A stretch of DNA of 64,000 bases from Roseateles subflavus (GCF_030285365.1 NZ_JASVDS010000003.1:186001-250000); one strand, 5' to 3'. Shown: positions 51,064 to 60,830, counted from the first letter of the stretch. The notes: generated by a model not told the origin, from the letters alone. Translations and numbers: made by a program.

Positions 51064-52224
51064 TCAGGCGGGATGCCAGGCGCCCAGAATGCGCGGCCCT
51101 GACGCCCCGGTGACGGCGGGGAGGTTGCCGGCCAGGCGCTCGACGTGGCGCATCGCGAGCCAGGCAAAGGCGGCGGCCTCCACCTGCATGGCGGGCAGGC
51201 CGAGGGCATCGCTGGCCTGGATTGACCAGGCCGGCAGGGCCTGGCCCAAGGCCCGCATCAGGCGGCCATTCAGGGCGCCTCCGCCGCACACCGCCAGCCG
51301 ACCGCCTGGGCCGCCATGGCGGAGGAGGGCTTCGGCGATGGAGAGGGCAGTCAATTCCAGCAGCGTGGCCTGCACGTCCACGGGGCGCGCCGGCGAGCCC
51401 AGGGTGTTCAGGTGCGCCTGCAGCCACACGGGATTGAAGAGGTCCCGCCCTGTGCTGCGTGGCGGCGGCAGGCGGAAGAAGGGGTCGCCCAGCATCGAGG
51501 CGAGCAGCGCAGGCAAGACCTGCCCCTGGCCGGCCCAGGCGCCGTCAGCGTCGTAGGGCAGGCCGTGATGGCGGTGGATCCAGTGGTCCAGCAGACAGTT
51601 GCCCGGGCCGCAGTCGAAGCCGCGCGGTGTGGCCCCGGGCTCGACGCTCAGCAGGCTCACATTGCTGATGCCGCCGACGTTGAGCACCGCCTCGCAGCGC
51701 CCTGCGAACACCGCCTGATGGAAGGCGGGCACCAGCGGCGCCCCCTGGCCTCCGGCAGCCACGTCGCGGCTGCGCAGGTCGGACACGACGCCGATGCCGC
51801 TCAGCTCGGCCAGCAGGGCGGCGTTGAGCAGCTGCCAGGTGTAGCCGCTGCCGTCGAACTCGCCGGGCCGGTGGCGGACGGTCTGGCCGTGGGCGCCGAT
51901 CGCGCGGATCGACAGCTGGGGGTGCCGCTGCTGCAGCGTTCTGGCCAGCTCGGCATAGGCCCGGGCGACGCCGTTGGCCGCCAGTGCCGCACGGTGGAGC
52001 TCGTTGTCTCCCGGAGTGTTCAGGGCGAGGAGCTCATTGCGCAAGGCGGGCTCGAAGGGCGCAAAGGCGTGATCGATCACCTGCATCCCGCCCTGGGGAT
52101 GGAGGGCTGCCAGGACGGCATCCACGCCGTCGAGCGAGGTGCCGGACATCAGCCCGAGGTAGTGCTCGGTGCCTGAGCTCGCGTCCCGGGAGCGGGTGGG
52201 TGAGGTCACCGGCGGTGCGCTCAT
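51064..52224 (-). CDS. anmK: Anhydro-N-acetylmuramic acid kinase
   Basis: 386 residues from the ATG at 52224. AnmK phosphorylates and opens 1,6-anhydro-MurNAc from cell-wall turnover to MurNAc-6-phosphate. Visible motifs: YLGLMSGTSLDGVDAVL (phosphate 1 region), AIGAHGQTVRHRPG, GVVSDLRSRDVAAGGQGAPLVP with the catalytic Asp, LNVGGISNVS, DCGPGNCLLD and LAVCGGGALNG. It lies 22 bp downstream of an M23 peptidase gene on the same strand, so release and recycling of peptidoglycan are encoded together. It converges with erpA. Confidence 0.94.
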   Translation of the reverse strand: MSAPPVTSPTRSRDASSGTEHYLGLMSGTSLDGVDAVLAALHPQGGMQVIDHAFAPFEPALRNELLALNTPGDNELHRAALAANGVARAYAELARTLQQRHPQLSIRAIGAHGQTVRHRPGEFDGSGYTWQLLNAALLAELSGIGVVSDLRSRDVAAGGQGAPLVPAFHQAVFAGRCEAVLNVGGISNVSLLSVEPGATPRGFDCGPGNCLLDHWIHRHHGLPYDADGAWAGQGQVLPALLASMLGDPFFRLPPPRSTGRDLFNPVWLQAHLNTLGSPARPVDVQATLLELTALSIAEALLRHGGPGGRLAVCGGGALNGRLMRALGQALPAWSIQASDALGLPAMQVEAAAFAWLAMRHVERLAGNLPAVTGASGPRILGAWHPA

Positions 52225-52246
52225 GGCGCCGTCTTGGCGAGGGGGA

Positions 52247-53629
52247 TCAGTCGGCGTCGCTGACGCCCTGGCCGAGCGAGCGGGCGACGTCGATCTGCGT
52301 GCGGGCGGCAAGCGCTGCCTGCTGGAACTGGCCCTTGGCGTAGCCGGGCAGCGTCAGCGATTCTGAGGCGCGGGCAATGACGCGCGGATCCTGGTGTGCA
52401 CCCTTCACGCGGAACTCGAAATGCAGGTGCGGGCCGGTGGCCCAGCCGGTCGCGCCGACGGCGCCGATCTTCTGGCCCTGCTCCACGCGCTGGCCCTTCT
52501 TGACGTCGATGCGGCTCAGATGGGCATAGACCGTCACGCGGTCATTGCTGTGGCGCACATGGACGACGTTGCCGAAGCCGTTCTGCCAGCCGGCGGACTC
52601 CACGACGCCATCGCCGACCGTTTGCACGGCGGTGCCGGTGGGGGCGCCGTAGTCCACGCCCAGGTGGGCGCGCCAGGTCTGCAGGATCGGATGCATGCGC
52701 ATCGAGAAGCCCGAGGTCACGCGGGAGAAGGGCAGCGGGCTGGCCAGGAAGGCGCGGCGCTTGCTCTGCCCGTCCATCGTGTAGAAGTTGCCCTTGCCGG
52801 TGACGCTGTCGCGGAACCAGACGGCGCTGTAGCTGCGACCGTTGTTGACGAACTCGCCCGCGAGCACCTTGCCGGCGCCGCCGTCCCAGGTGATGGGCTC
52901 GCCGTCGGCCGTCAGGCCTTCATAGACGACTGAGAAGCGGTCGCCCTTGCGCAGCTCGCGGTGGAAGTCGATGTCGCCCGAGAACATCTCGGCGATCTGG
53001 GAGGCGATGGCGTCCGGGATGCGGGCGTCGTCCGTGGCGGCCCACAGCGAGCTGCGGATCGTGCCGCTGGCCAGGCGCACCTGCGATTGAAGCGGCGCGG
53101 TTTCCAGGATGGCGGCGATCCGGCTGCCGCTGCGCTCGATGCGCAGGCGGCTGAAGTGCGTGGATTGCAGTTCCGGACGGTCGGCCGGGAAGCGGGCGAT
53201 CAGGGACTCCACGCGGCCCGAGGGCAGGGCGTTGACCTGGATAAGCTTGCCGGCGCGACCCTGGAGGACGCGGCGCGCATGGGGATCGGTGCGCAGGAAG
53301 GCGGCGAACTCGGGGTCGAAGGCGCCCATGCGCTTGAGCAGGCTGTCGGCCGTGTCGCTGCTGCGGGTGAGGTCATTGCGCGAAAGGGCCACCTCGTGCT
53401 CGGCCAGGTCAGCCAGCTGGGCCGAGAGGTCGTGCGAGCGCACGGCCTCGGCGATGGTGGTCTGGGGCAGGTCCTGGGCGTCGGGTGCGAGCGGCGCGAC
53501 GCCGAAGGCCGTCACGGCAAAACAGCTCAGCAGGCCCACGAGGCTGCCGGTCAAGGCGCGCGGATGGCGAGCCGCGAAGGCCTCGGCATGTCCCAGCACC
53601 TGTTTCAGTTCCTTGGTCCAGTCAGTCAC
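52247..53629 (-). CDS. M23 family peptidoglycan endopeptidase, membrane-anchored
   Basis: 460 residues from a GTG at 53629. The N-terminal cytoplasmic part is about 35 residues, then one membrane segment (ALTGSLVGLLSCFAVTAFGVAPL, near 37-58). A Csd3/OapA-like N-terminal region covers about 80-290 (FSGDIDFHRELRKGDRFSVVYE). The lysostaphin-type catalytic domain has HLGVDYGAPTGT (about 319-330) and HLHFEFR (about 399-405), giving the zinc ligands. It should cleave peptide cross-links in the periplasm, like MepM. It is encoded divergent from tyrS and upstream of anmK, a conserved order in betaproteobacteria. Confidence 0.93.
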   Translation of the reverse strand: MTDWTKELKQVLGHAEAFAARHPRALTGSLVGLLSCFAVTAFGVAPLAPDAQDLPQTTIAEAVRSHDLSAQLADLAEHEVALSRNDLTRSSDTADSLLKRMGAFDPEFAAFLRTDPHARRVLQGRAGKLIQVNALPSGRVESLIARFPADRPELQSTHFSRLRIERSGSRIAAILETAPLQSQVRLASGTIRSSLWAATDDARIPDAIASQIAEMFSGDIDFHRELRKGDRFSVVYEGLTADGEPITWDGGAGKVLAGEFVNNGRSYSAVWFRDSVTGKGNFYTMDGQSKRRAFLASPLPFSRVTSGFSMRMHPILQTWRAHLGVDYGAPTGTAVQTVGDGVVESAGWQNGFGNVVHVRHSNDRVTVYAHLSRIDVKKGQRVEQGQKIGAVGATGWATGPHLHFEFRVKGAHQDPRVIARASESLTLPGYAKGQFQQAALAARTQIDVARSLGQGVSDAD

Positions 53630-53866
53630 GCTTGCGGGTCCCGGTCTTCTTTGCACTTGCTTCGGACCGCGCCGTCGCGGGTGGCCTGGATGCGACGCGG
53701 CCCACAAGGGACCGTCCACTAGAATCCAGCACTTTTGCGGCCGTCCAAAGATGGCCGCTCAGGCCAAAACTGGCGCCGAGTATACCCAGGGACCCCCTAG
53801 ATCAAGGGCTGGGAAACCCGTCATACGGCCAATTTCCGCTGCGCATCGCCCTCACGAGAGCTCTTC

Positions 53867-55114
53867 ATGTCCGAATCGCGAACCGACACCCCCGCCAAGC
53901 CGGCCTACCCCGTCACCGACCGTGTGCAGGAGGCCCTGCGTGTCAGCCTGCGGGGCTGCGAAGAGCTGCTGCCGCAGTCGGACTGGGTGCAGAAGCTGGC
54001 GCGCGCGGAGGCCACCGGCACGCCGCTGCGCATCAAGCTGGGCCTGGACCCGACGGCGCCGGACATCCACATCGGCCACACCGTGGTGCTGAACAAGATG
54101 CGCCAGCTCCAGGACCTCGGGCATCAGGTGATCTTCCTGATCGGCGACTTCACGTCCATGATCGGCGACCCGTCCGGCCGCAACAGCACGCGCCCGCCGC
54201 TGACCAAGGAGCAGATCAAGGCCAACGCCGAGACCTACTACAAGCAGGCCAGCCTGGTGCTGGATCCGGCACGCACCGAGATCCGCTACAACAGCGAGTG
54301 GAGCGAGCCCCTGGGCGCCAGCGGCATGATCCAGCTGGCCGCCAAGTACACCGTGGCCCGCATGATGGAGCGCGACGACTTCGCCAAGCGCTTCGCCAGC
54401 CAGACGCCGATCTCGGTGCACGAGTTCCTCTACCCGCTGATGCAGGGCTATGACTCCGTCGCGCTGAAGTCGGACCTGGAGCTGGGCGGCACCGACCAGA
54501 AGTTCAATCTGCTCATGGGCCGGCACCTGCAGGCGGAGTACGGCCAGGAGCCGCAGTGCATCCTGACCATGCCCCTGCTGGAGGGCCTGGACGGCGTGGA
54601 CAAGATGTCCAAGTCCAAGAACAACTACGTGGGCATCACCGAACCGGCGAATTCGATGTTCGCCAAGATCCTGTCGATCAGCGACGAGCTGATGTGGAAG
54701 TGGTTCAACCTGCTGTCCTTCATGAGCCTGGACGAGATCGCGGCGCTGAAGCAGGAGGTCGAGGGCGGCCGCAATCCGAAGGACGCCAAGGTCCTGCTGG
54801 CCAAGGAGATCACGGCCCGCTTCCACAGCGCCGCGGCGGCCGACGCTGCCGAGGCCGACTTCAACAACCGTGCCAAGGGGGGCATCCCCGACGACATCCC
54901 CGAGGTGAGCCTCAGCGGGGCGCCCCTCGGGATTGCGGCCGTGCTGAAGTCCGCGGGCCTGGTGGCCTCCAACAGCGAAGGCATGCGCATGATCGAGCAG
55001 AACGGCGTGCGCATCGACGGCACCGTCATCAGCGACAAGGGCCTGAAGCTCGAGGCCGGCACGGTGGTCGTGCAGGTCGGCAAGCGCAAGTTCGCCAAGG
55101 TCACGATCGCCTGA
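53867..55114 (+). CDS. tyrS: Tyrosyl-tRNA synthetase
   Basis: 415 residues. The class I signatures are HIGH (68-71, within [13 protein letters not shown]) and KMSKS (246-250). Tyrosine-binding text includes [19 protein letters not shown] and [17 protein letters not shown]. An S4 RNA-binding domain occupies the last 70 residues ([22 protein letters not shown]). Overall it is the TyrZ-like bacterial form, as usual in betaproteobacteria. The enzyme charges tRNA-Tyr, whose level feeds back on the aromatic leader at 41972 in principle. Confidence 0.96.
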   Translation: MSESRTDTPAKPAYPVTDRVQEALRVSLRGCEELLPQSDWVQKLARAEATGTPLRIKLGLDPTAPDIHIGHTVVLNKMRQLQDLGHQVIFLIGDFTSMIGDPSGRNSTRPPLTKEQIKANAETYYKQASLVLDPARTEIRYNSEWSEPLGASGMIQLAAKYTVARMMERDDFAKRFASQTPISVHEFLYPLMQGYDSVALKSDLELGGTDQKFNLLMGRHLQAEYGQEPQCILTMPLLEGLDGVDKMSKSKNNYVGITEPANSMFAKILSISDELMWKWFNLLSFMSLDEIAALKQEVEGGRNPKDAKVLLAKEITARFHSAAAADAAEADFNNRAKGGIPDDIPEVSLSGAPLGIAAVLKSAGLVASNSEGMRMIEQNGVRIDGTVISDKGLKLEAGTVVVQVGKRKFAKVTIA

Positions 55115-55132
55115 GATCGTCCGCAGGAAAGA

Positions 55133-55162
55133 AAAACGGGAGGCCATCGAGCCTCCCGTTTT
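55133..55162. terminator. Bidirectional terminator between tyrS and the tricorn-like gene
   Basis: AAAACGGGAGGC-CATCGA-GCCTCCCGTTTT: a 12-bp perfect stem with A and T runs on the two sides, so it can end transcription from either direction. Confidence 0.92.
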
Positions 55163-55220
55163 GTTTTGCGGTCCCCTCGTTACCGAGGTGCCGTTCGCAT
55201 CAGCCCTTGCGGACCGCCAT

Positions 55221-55300
55221 CCATCGCGCGGAGCCCGGGGATCCGGCTAAGCCGGGCCCTCGGGCTCGCCCCCTTGAGGGGGCCGGCGAAGCCGGTACGG
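55221..55300. repeat. REP-like palindromic cluster, family A
   Basis: GCCCGG...CCGGGC, then CCCCC-TTGA-GGGGG (55269-55282), then CCGGC-GAA-GCCGG (55283-55295). It shares the C5/G5 plus CGGCGAAG core with the element at 36813. It lies between two genes that converge. Confidence 0.6.
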
Positions 55301-55305
55301 GGTGG

Positions 55306-58300
55306 TCAAGGCTTCACGGGGCGCGGGTAGGGGCCGGGCTTGGGTTGCACCACGGGCTGCTCCGCGATGCGCTTCTTCAGCTCGGCGATGGCGCGATCCA
55401 GCTGCGCATCCTGGCCCTTGAACGTGGCGCGCGGCAGGTTGTCCACCTCGATGTCCGGCGTCACGCCCTTGCCCTCGATGAGGAACTTGCCGTTGATGTC
55501 CATCTGGCCGGTCTCGGCGGCTCGCATGATGCCGTTGTCCACCAGGCGGTTGCGGTCGGACAGCCACACGCCCGCGCCGGAGCTCGTCTTGCCGATCACC
55601 GGGCCGATGTTCAGGCGCTTGAAGCCTTCCGAGAAGGTCTCGCCGTCGGAGTAGGTCTCCTCGTTCATCAGCACCACGGCGTGGCCACGGAAGACGTGCT
55701 GCATGTTCGGGTAGGGCTTGGCGCCTTCCGGCGAACGGCGCTGCCAGAAGGCCCAGGCGCGGCGCAGCAGCTTCTCGAGCACCCAGCTGTCGATGTTGCC
55801 GCCATTGTTGTAGCGCACATCGATGATGAGGCCGTCGCGGTCGCTGGCGGCGTAGAACTCGCGGGCGAAGTCGGCGATGTCATTCGGGCCCATGGCGCGC
55901 AGGTGCACGTAGCCGATGCGGCCTTCGCCGGCCTGCTCGACGATCCTGGCGCGGCTCACGCGCCAGTCGTTGTAGCGCAGCTCGTTGTCGCGGCGGGCCG
56001 CCACCGGCATGACGATCTTCTGCACGGCCTTGCCGTCGGCGGTCTTGAGGTCCAGCAGGACCTGCTTGCCCGCCTGCCCGCGCAGCAGCTCGACGATGTG
56101 CGGGGCGTCGGCGGCCTTGCGGCCGTTGACCGCCGTGATCACGTCCCCGGCCTTGATGCCGAGCCCCGGCGCGGCCAGCGGGCCGGCCTCGTTCGGCAGC
56201 TCGGGATCGGCGGCATAGAGGTGGTCGATGCGCCAGCCCTCGGCCACCTTGCTCATGCGCGCGCCGAGGCCGGCGATGCCGGGTTCCTCGGGCCCCTGGC
56301 GCGTGTCGCCCGGGTTGACCTGGCTGTGCAGGGCGCTGATTTCGCCCACCATCTGCGCCATCAGCTCGCCCAGTTCGTGGCGGTCGGTCAGGCGCTCGAG
56401 CAGCGGCTCGTACTTGGCGCGCACGGCCTTCCAGTCGACGCCGTGCATGGCCTTGTCGTAGAAGTGGTCGCGGTGCATGCGCCAGGCGTCATTGAACATC
56501 TGCTTCCACTCGGCGCGGGGCTGCGTGGCGATCTGCCAGTCGTTCCAGCGCACCTGGAACTTGCCCGTCTCGGGCGGCAGCTTCGGCGCGGCGTCGACGA
56601 TCAGCAGCTCCGGCCCGCTGGCGCTGCCTCGCATCAGCATGAGCTTCTTGCCGTCGGCGCTCAGCTCGTAGCTGCGCACGTCGCCGGACAGCAGCTCGGC
56701 GGGCATGCCCTGGTTGTCGATGGCGATGCTCTTGAGGCTGGTCTTGCGTTCGAGGTCCTGGTCGAGGAACCACAGGCGCTTGCCGTCGGTGCGCAGCGCG
56801 CGGATGTTGCCGGCCGGCAGCGGCACCTCGTACAGGCGCTGAGCCAGGCCCTCGGTCACCAGCGCGGGCTTGGCCTTGGGGTCAGGTTTTGCCTCGGCCT
56901 TCGTCTCGGGCTTGCCATCGGTCTTGGCATCTGCCTTGACGTCGGCCTTTGCCTCCGGCTTGGTGTCGGCCTTCGCGTCAGGCTTGGCCTCGACCTCCAG
57001 CTCGTCCTTCGGCGCGAACGGCGAGCGCAGGCCCGGCTGCAGCGCCAGGGCGTAGACCTTGCCGCGCTTGTCGAAGAAGGCGCCCATGTTGCGGTCGCCC
57101 CAGGGGCTGCCGTTGCCGGTGACCTGGAAGTTGCGGTCGGACACGAAGTAGAGCCACTTGCCGTCGGGGCTGAAGGCGGGGGACTGGCTGTCGTAGCGAT
57201 CGCTCGTGAGGCGGTGGGTCTTGCCGTCGGCCAGCGTGTAGAGCATCAGCACGTTGCGGTCGGGGTTGCCCTGCGGCATGACGTAGGCCAGCGCCTTGCC
57301 ATCGCTGCTCCAGGTCAGGTCGGCCGGGTTGGCCTCCAGCTTGTCCTGTCCGATCACCTGCGTGCTGGGCTGCGGCTGGGCCTTGAGGTCGGTCAGGTAG
57401 AGACGACCTTCCTTGTCGGTGTGGGCGAGGTAGCGGCCGTCCGGCGACGGCGCCAGGGCCGTGCGCAGCGTGGTGGCGCCGCGGGTGATCTGCTCCGGCT
57501 TGCCCAGGCCGTTGGCCGGGAAGCGCCAGATTTCCTGCTCGTCGCTGAAGTCGCAGATGGCGAAGACCTGCTTGCTGTCGCTGCTGAATTCGGTCTTCTT
57601 GCAGGCGCCGTCGGCCGGCACGGGCAGTTCGGCACGGCGCAGCGGGCCGACGCCCTGCGTGGCCAGGTGGCCGCGGGAGGCGAGGACCACGCGCTCGCCG
57701 TTCGGCGCGAACGAGGCCTCGGTCAGGAAGTCTTGCGGGCGCTTGATCCAGCGGGCGCGCTGCTGGTCGAAGTCGCCGCCGAGGGCGATGTCCAGCTTGC
57801 GTGCCGGCGTGCCCTGGGCGAGGTCCGCGAGATAGAGGTCGGCGCCGAGCGCATAGACCACCCGGCCGTTGTCGATCGAGGCATGGCGGATGTCCCAGCC
57901 CTTGTGCTGCGTGTGCTGGCGCAGGTCGCCACCGCGGGCGTTGACGGACCACAGGTTGACGGTGCCGTCGCGGTCCGAGAGGAAGGCCACGCGCTCTTCG
58001 TTGCCGGCGCGATAGGGCATGGGCCGGCGGTCGTTGCTGCCTTCGGCAATGAAGGGGCGGGCCTCGGCCTCGCTCGTGAGGTCCAGCGTCCACAGGCGCG
58101 CCAGCGCGCCGCCGCGGTACTGGCGGGCGTTGTCGCCGCGCAGGCCGTTGCGGGTGAAGAAGAGCGTCTTGCCATCGGCGCTCAGGGCGGCATCGCTCGC
58201 CTGGGCCACGGGCAGGGCGCGGCGCTGCAGGGTCTTGGGGTTGATGGCGAAGAGCTGGCTGCCGGGACGGCTGTCCAGGCCGGTGTAGATCACCTCGCCG

Positions 58301-58671
58301 CTGGCACTGAAGCCCCAGACGCGCATGCCGCCGCCTTCCCAGGTGAGGCGCTGGGGCACGCCGCCGGTGGCCGGCATGATGTAGATCTCGGTGCCGCTGT
58401 CGTACTGGGCGGTGAAGGCCAGCCACTGGCCGTCGGGCGAGACGGCGGGCTGGGTCTCCAGGCCGGGGTGCGAGGTGATGCGCTGGGCTTCGCCGCCTTG
58501 CGCGGCCACGCGCCAGAGGTCACCCTCGCCGACGAAGTAGACGGTGTTCCCTTGCAGGGCGGGCTGGCGGTAGAAGCCATTCTGGCCGGCCAGGGCGCTG
58601 GTGGCGCCGACGGTGAGCAGGGCGCAGGCCAGGGCCAGCGGGGCGGGACGGAAGCGGGACGTTGTTTTCAT
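55306..58671 (-). CDS. Tricorn-like S41 family peptidase
   Basis: 1121 residues with a signal peptide (PAPLALACALLTVGATSALAG, cleavage near 29), so periplasmic, unlike archaeal tricorn. WD-like beta-propeller repeats fill about residues 35-550 (GSNDRRPMPYRAGNEERVAFLSD type blades). A Lys/Ala/Asp/Pro low-complexity linker follows (about 557-600). Then a tricorn C1 region, a PDZ domain (near 850-930, GLGIKAGDVITAVNGR) and the S41 core DVRYNNGGNID with NEETYSDGETF, whose Ser (about 1008) fits the tricorn nucleophile. It probably degrades oligopeptides in the periplasm. The substrate is unknown. Confidence 0.92.
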   Translation of the reverse strand: MKTTSRFRPAPLALACALLTVGATSALAGQNGFYRQPALQGNTVYFVGEGDLWRVAAQGGEAQRITSHPGLETQPAVSPDGQWLAFTAQYDSGTEIYIMPATGGVPQRLTWEGGGMRVWGFSASGEVIYTGLDSRPGSQLFAINPKTLQRRALPVAQASDAALSADGKTLFFTRNGLRGDNARQYRGGALARLWTLDLTSEAEARPFIAEGSNDRRPMPYRAGNEERVAFLSDRDGTVNLWSVNARGGDLRQHTQHKGWDIRHASIDNGRVVYALGADLYLADLAQGTPARKLDIALGGDFDQQRARWIKRPQDFLTEASFAPNGERVVLASRGHLATQGVGPLRRAELPVPADGACKKTEFSSDSKQVFAICDFSDEQEIWRFPANGLGKPEQITRGATTLRTALAPSPDGRYLAHTDKEGRLYLTDLKAQPQPSTQVIGQDKLEANPADLTWSSDGKALAYVMPQGNPDRNVLMLYTLADGKTHRLTSDRYDSQSPAFSPDGKWLYFVSDRNFQVTGNGSPWGDRNMGAFFDKRGKVYALALQPGLRSPFAPKDELEVEAKPDAKADTKPEAKADVKADAKTDGKPETKAEAKPDPKAKPALVTEGLAQRLYEVPLPAGNIRALRTDGKRLWFLDQDLERKTSLKSIAIDNQGMPAELLSGDVRSYELSADGKKLMLMRGSASGPELLIVDAAPKLPPETGKFQVRWNDWQIATQPRAEWKQMFNDAWRMHRDHFYDKAMHGVDWKAVRAKYEPLLERLTDRHELGELMAQMVGEISALHSQVNPGDTRQGPEEPGIAGLGARMSKVAEGWRIDHLYAADPELPNEAGPLAAPGLGIKAGDVITAVNGRKAADAPHIVELLRGQAGKQVLLDLKTADGKAVQKIVMPVAARRDNELRYNDWRVSRARIVEQAGEGRIGYVHLRAMGPNDIADFAREFYAASDRDGLIIDVRYNNGGNIDSWVLEKLLRRAWAFWQRRSPEGAKPYPNMQHVFRGHAVVLMNEETYSDGETFSEGFKRLNIGPVIGKTSSGAGVWLSDRNRLVDNGIMRAAETGQMDINGKFLIEGKGVTPDIEVDNLPRATFKGQDAQLDRAIAELKKRIAEQPVVQPKPGPYPRPVKP

Positions 58672-58799
58672 GGGTCTCCTCGGTGGGCCTTGTGGTCCGG
58701 TGTCGTGCTGTGCCGCGCCTGGCCGTCGTGCGGCCCTTGCGCCGTGTGCGGGCGCGGGGCGGGTGTGCAGCGCGCCGGATTGTGGCGCAGGCCAGGGAG

Positions 58800-59696
58800 T
58801 CAGCGGTTCGTCACACCGGCACTGACGTGACCGGACGGTACGTGCGGCACGGCGCTCTGCACGTGCCCGACCTGGTCGTCGAAGAAGAAGTCCGGCTCGA
58901 ACTCCCGCAGGAAGGCGCCCTTGGGCAGCCCGCCAAGGAACATGGCTTCGTCGACTTCGATCTCCCAGTCCATGAGCGTGCGGATGGCGCGCTCGTGGGC
59001 GGGGGCGCTGCGGGCCGTCACCAGGGCGGTGCGGACGCGCATCTCGGTCTGCGGATGGCGCTGGAGCTCGTGCAGTGCCCGCAGCACCGGCTTGAAGGGG
59101 CCGTCCGGCAGCGGGCGCAGCACGTGCTGCTGCTCGTGGGCCTGGAAGGCGTCGAGGCCCTGGCGCTGGTAGACCAGCTCGGCTTCATCAGAGAAGAGCA
59201 CGGCGTCGCCGTCGAACGCGATGCGCAGCTCCTGCGGGTGATCCGCCGAGGCGCGGGCCGATTGCGGGAAGACCCGCGCCGCCGCCACGCCGGCCCCGAG
59301 GGCCTGGCGCACGTCGTCCTCGTTGGTCGAGAGAAAGAGCTGGGCGTTCAGCGGCCGCAGATAGCGCCAGGGTGACTGCCCGCGGGTGAACACGCCGCGC
59401 AGGATGGGCAGGCCCAGGTGGTGCGCCGAGCGGAACACGCGCATGCCGGAGATGGGGTCGTTGCGCGAGAGCACGACCACCTCCACGCGCTGCAGCTCGG
59501 GCGTGTTGAAACCCAGTAGCTTGCGCACGAGGGAGAAGGCGACGCCCGGGGTGGCCGGGGTGTCCAGGCGCTGCTGCTGCAGGGCCATGTAGGCACGGTC
59601 GTCACCGGCCTCGAAGACCTCGTTCTCCGCCTCGAAATCGAAGAGGGCACGGGAGGAGATGGCGATGACGAGCTTGTCGTCGAGGGTGGGGGGCAT
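58800..59696 (-). CDS. 5'-nucleotidase (PF06189 type)
   Basis: 298 residues from the ATG at 59696. The sequence LVIAISSRALFDFEAENEVFE is the family start (IAVSSRALFDL in relatives), followed by VEVVVLSRNDPISGMRVF, AFDGDAVLFSDEAE (HAD-like DxDxVLF) and the late FLGGLPKGAFLREFEPDFFFDD. This bacterial family is related to mammalian cytosolic 5'-nucleotidase IA and removes phosphate from nucleoside monophosphates. It is encoded 60 bp downstream of a Lon-like AAA ATPase gene on the same strand. The longer frame to 59738 has no better start. Confidence 0.88.
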   Translation of the reverse strand: MPPTLDDKLVIAISSRALFDFEAENEVFEAGDDRAYMALQQQRLDTPATPGVAFSLVRKLLGFNTPELQRVEVVVLSRNDPISGMRVFRSAHHLGLPILRGVFTRGQSPWRYLRPLNAQLFLSTNEDDVRQALGAGVAAARVFPQSARASADHPQELRIAFDGDAVLFSDEAELVYQRQGLDAFQAHEQQHVLRPLPDGPFKPVLRALHELQRHPQTEMRVRTALVTARSAPAHERAIRTLMDWEIEVDEAMFLGGLPKGAFLREFEPDFFFDDQVGHVQSAVPHVPSGHVSAGVTNR

Positions 59697-59756
59697 GGCC
59701 GGGATGATAGCGAGCCGATGCCGCCCTGCGTCGGGCATCGGCCAGGGCCCATCCGT

Positions 59757-60746
59757 TCAGTGCACGAAGCCGATCGGCTGCCGTTTCGGATTCGCCGCCG
59801 GCAGGTCCTCGCACAGCACCGTCCCGCGTCCGGCCAGCTTGGCATTGCCGAAGGCCGTCATCCAGGCGCGGCGCATCTCGCGCGGGGCGACCTCGGCCAT
59901 GCGGTCCAGGACCGCGGCGCTGGGCGTCTCGTCGAAGCGACGCCCCCACTCGTGCTGGCCGCGGATCCCCTCGTACAGCCGCGAGGCGATGCGACGCGCC
60001 GCCTCGAAATCCGGCGCCTGCACCTCGTACACATTGACGCGGTTGAGGATGGGGTCGGGAATGCTGCGGGCGTCATTGGCCGTGGCGACCCAGATCACCT
60101 GGCTGGCATCCACGGCGACCTCGGCGAACTCGTCGACGAAGCTGCCCGCGGTGTCGTGCTCCAGCAGGCTGTAGAGCGCGCCCAGCGGGTCGTAGGTGGC
60201 CTCGGCGCCGGCCTTGTCGATCTCGTCGACCACCATCACGGGATTGGCGTAGTCCCCGTCCACCAGCGCCTCGAAGACCTTGCCCGGCCGTGCGCCCTTC
60301 CACTGGCTGGAGGCGCCCGAGAGCACCCAGCCGGCCGTGAGCGAGCTCATCGAGATGAAGCCCATGCCCGTGTTCAGCAACGCCGCCATCTGGCGTGCGA
60401 AATGGGTCTTGCCGACGCCCGGCGGGCCGAGCAGCAGCAGGGGCGTGATCTCCAGCGCGTCGCCGCTGTCGGCGCACAGGGCGATCTGGCGCCGGACGTC
60501 GTCCAGCACCTCATGGAAGTTGGGCAGCTCGTCGTAGAGCCGGTCGAGGCTGAGGAGGCCCGAGGGCTTGACCTGGAAGCGGTCCGGCCCCTTCTCCAGC
60601 ATGCGCTCGTAAGTGCTGCGCAGGGGCTCGTGCTCCTGCGGCGGGAGCTTGGCGAGCTTGCGCTCGACGTCCTGGACCTCGAAGACCCGCCGCATCTGCG
60701 CGATGGGGATGCGGGGCGGCATACAGGCGATGGCGTGGCTGCTCAT
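59757..60746 (-). CDS. AAA family ATPase, Lon-like without protease domain
   Basis: 329 residues from the ATG at 60746. Walker A GPPGVGKTHFARQ (about 107-119), a pore-loop-like segment GWVLSGASSQWKGARPGKV, Walker B NPVMVVDEIDKAG, sensor 1 VIWVATANDARSIPDPILNR with the trailing Arg finger. The order and text match the AAA module of Lon, but the Ser/Lys protease domain and the N-terminal substrate domain are absent. It may be a stand-alone unfoldase or remodeller. Partner unknown; the downstream 5'-nucleotidase is the only near gene. Confidence 0.88.
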   Translation of the reverse strand: MSSHAIACMPPRIPIAQMRRVFEVQDVERKLAKLPPQEHEPLRSTYERMLEKGPDRFQVKPSGLLSLDRLYDELPNFHEVLDDVRRQIALCADSGDALEITPLLLLGPPGVGKTHFARQMAALLNTGMGFISMSSLTAGWVLSGASSQWKGARPGKVFEALVDGDYANPVMVVDEIDKAGAEATYDPLGALYSLLEHDTAGSFVDEFAEVAVDASQVIWVATANDARSIPDPILNRVNVYEVQAPDFEAARRIASRLYEGIRGQHEWGRRFDETPSAAVLDRMAEVAPREMRRAWMTAFGNAKLAGRGTVLCEDLPAANPKRQPIGFVH

Positions 60747-60807
60747 GATGGACTCCCAGCGACTGGCTGTGTCCATTCAAGCAAAAAGCCACCCCGGCGG
60801 TGCACTC

Positions 60808-60830
60808 GAGAAAGCCCGGATTTGCCGGGC
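60808..60830 (-). terminator. Probable terminator of the gsp genes
   Basis: On the minus strand GCCCGG-CAAAT-CCGGGC (60830-60814) is followed by TTTCTC. It lies 52 bp after the gspF stop. The stem is only 6 bp and the T-run is broken. Confidence 0.45.

Noticed and set aside
54556-58830. A 1424-codon plus-strand frame opposite the tricorn-like gene
   Set aside because: Antisense shadow starting inside tyrS in the wrong frame; no motifs or ribosome site.
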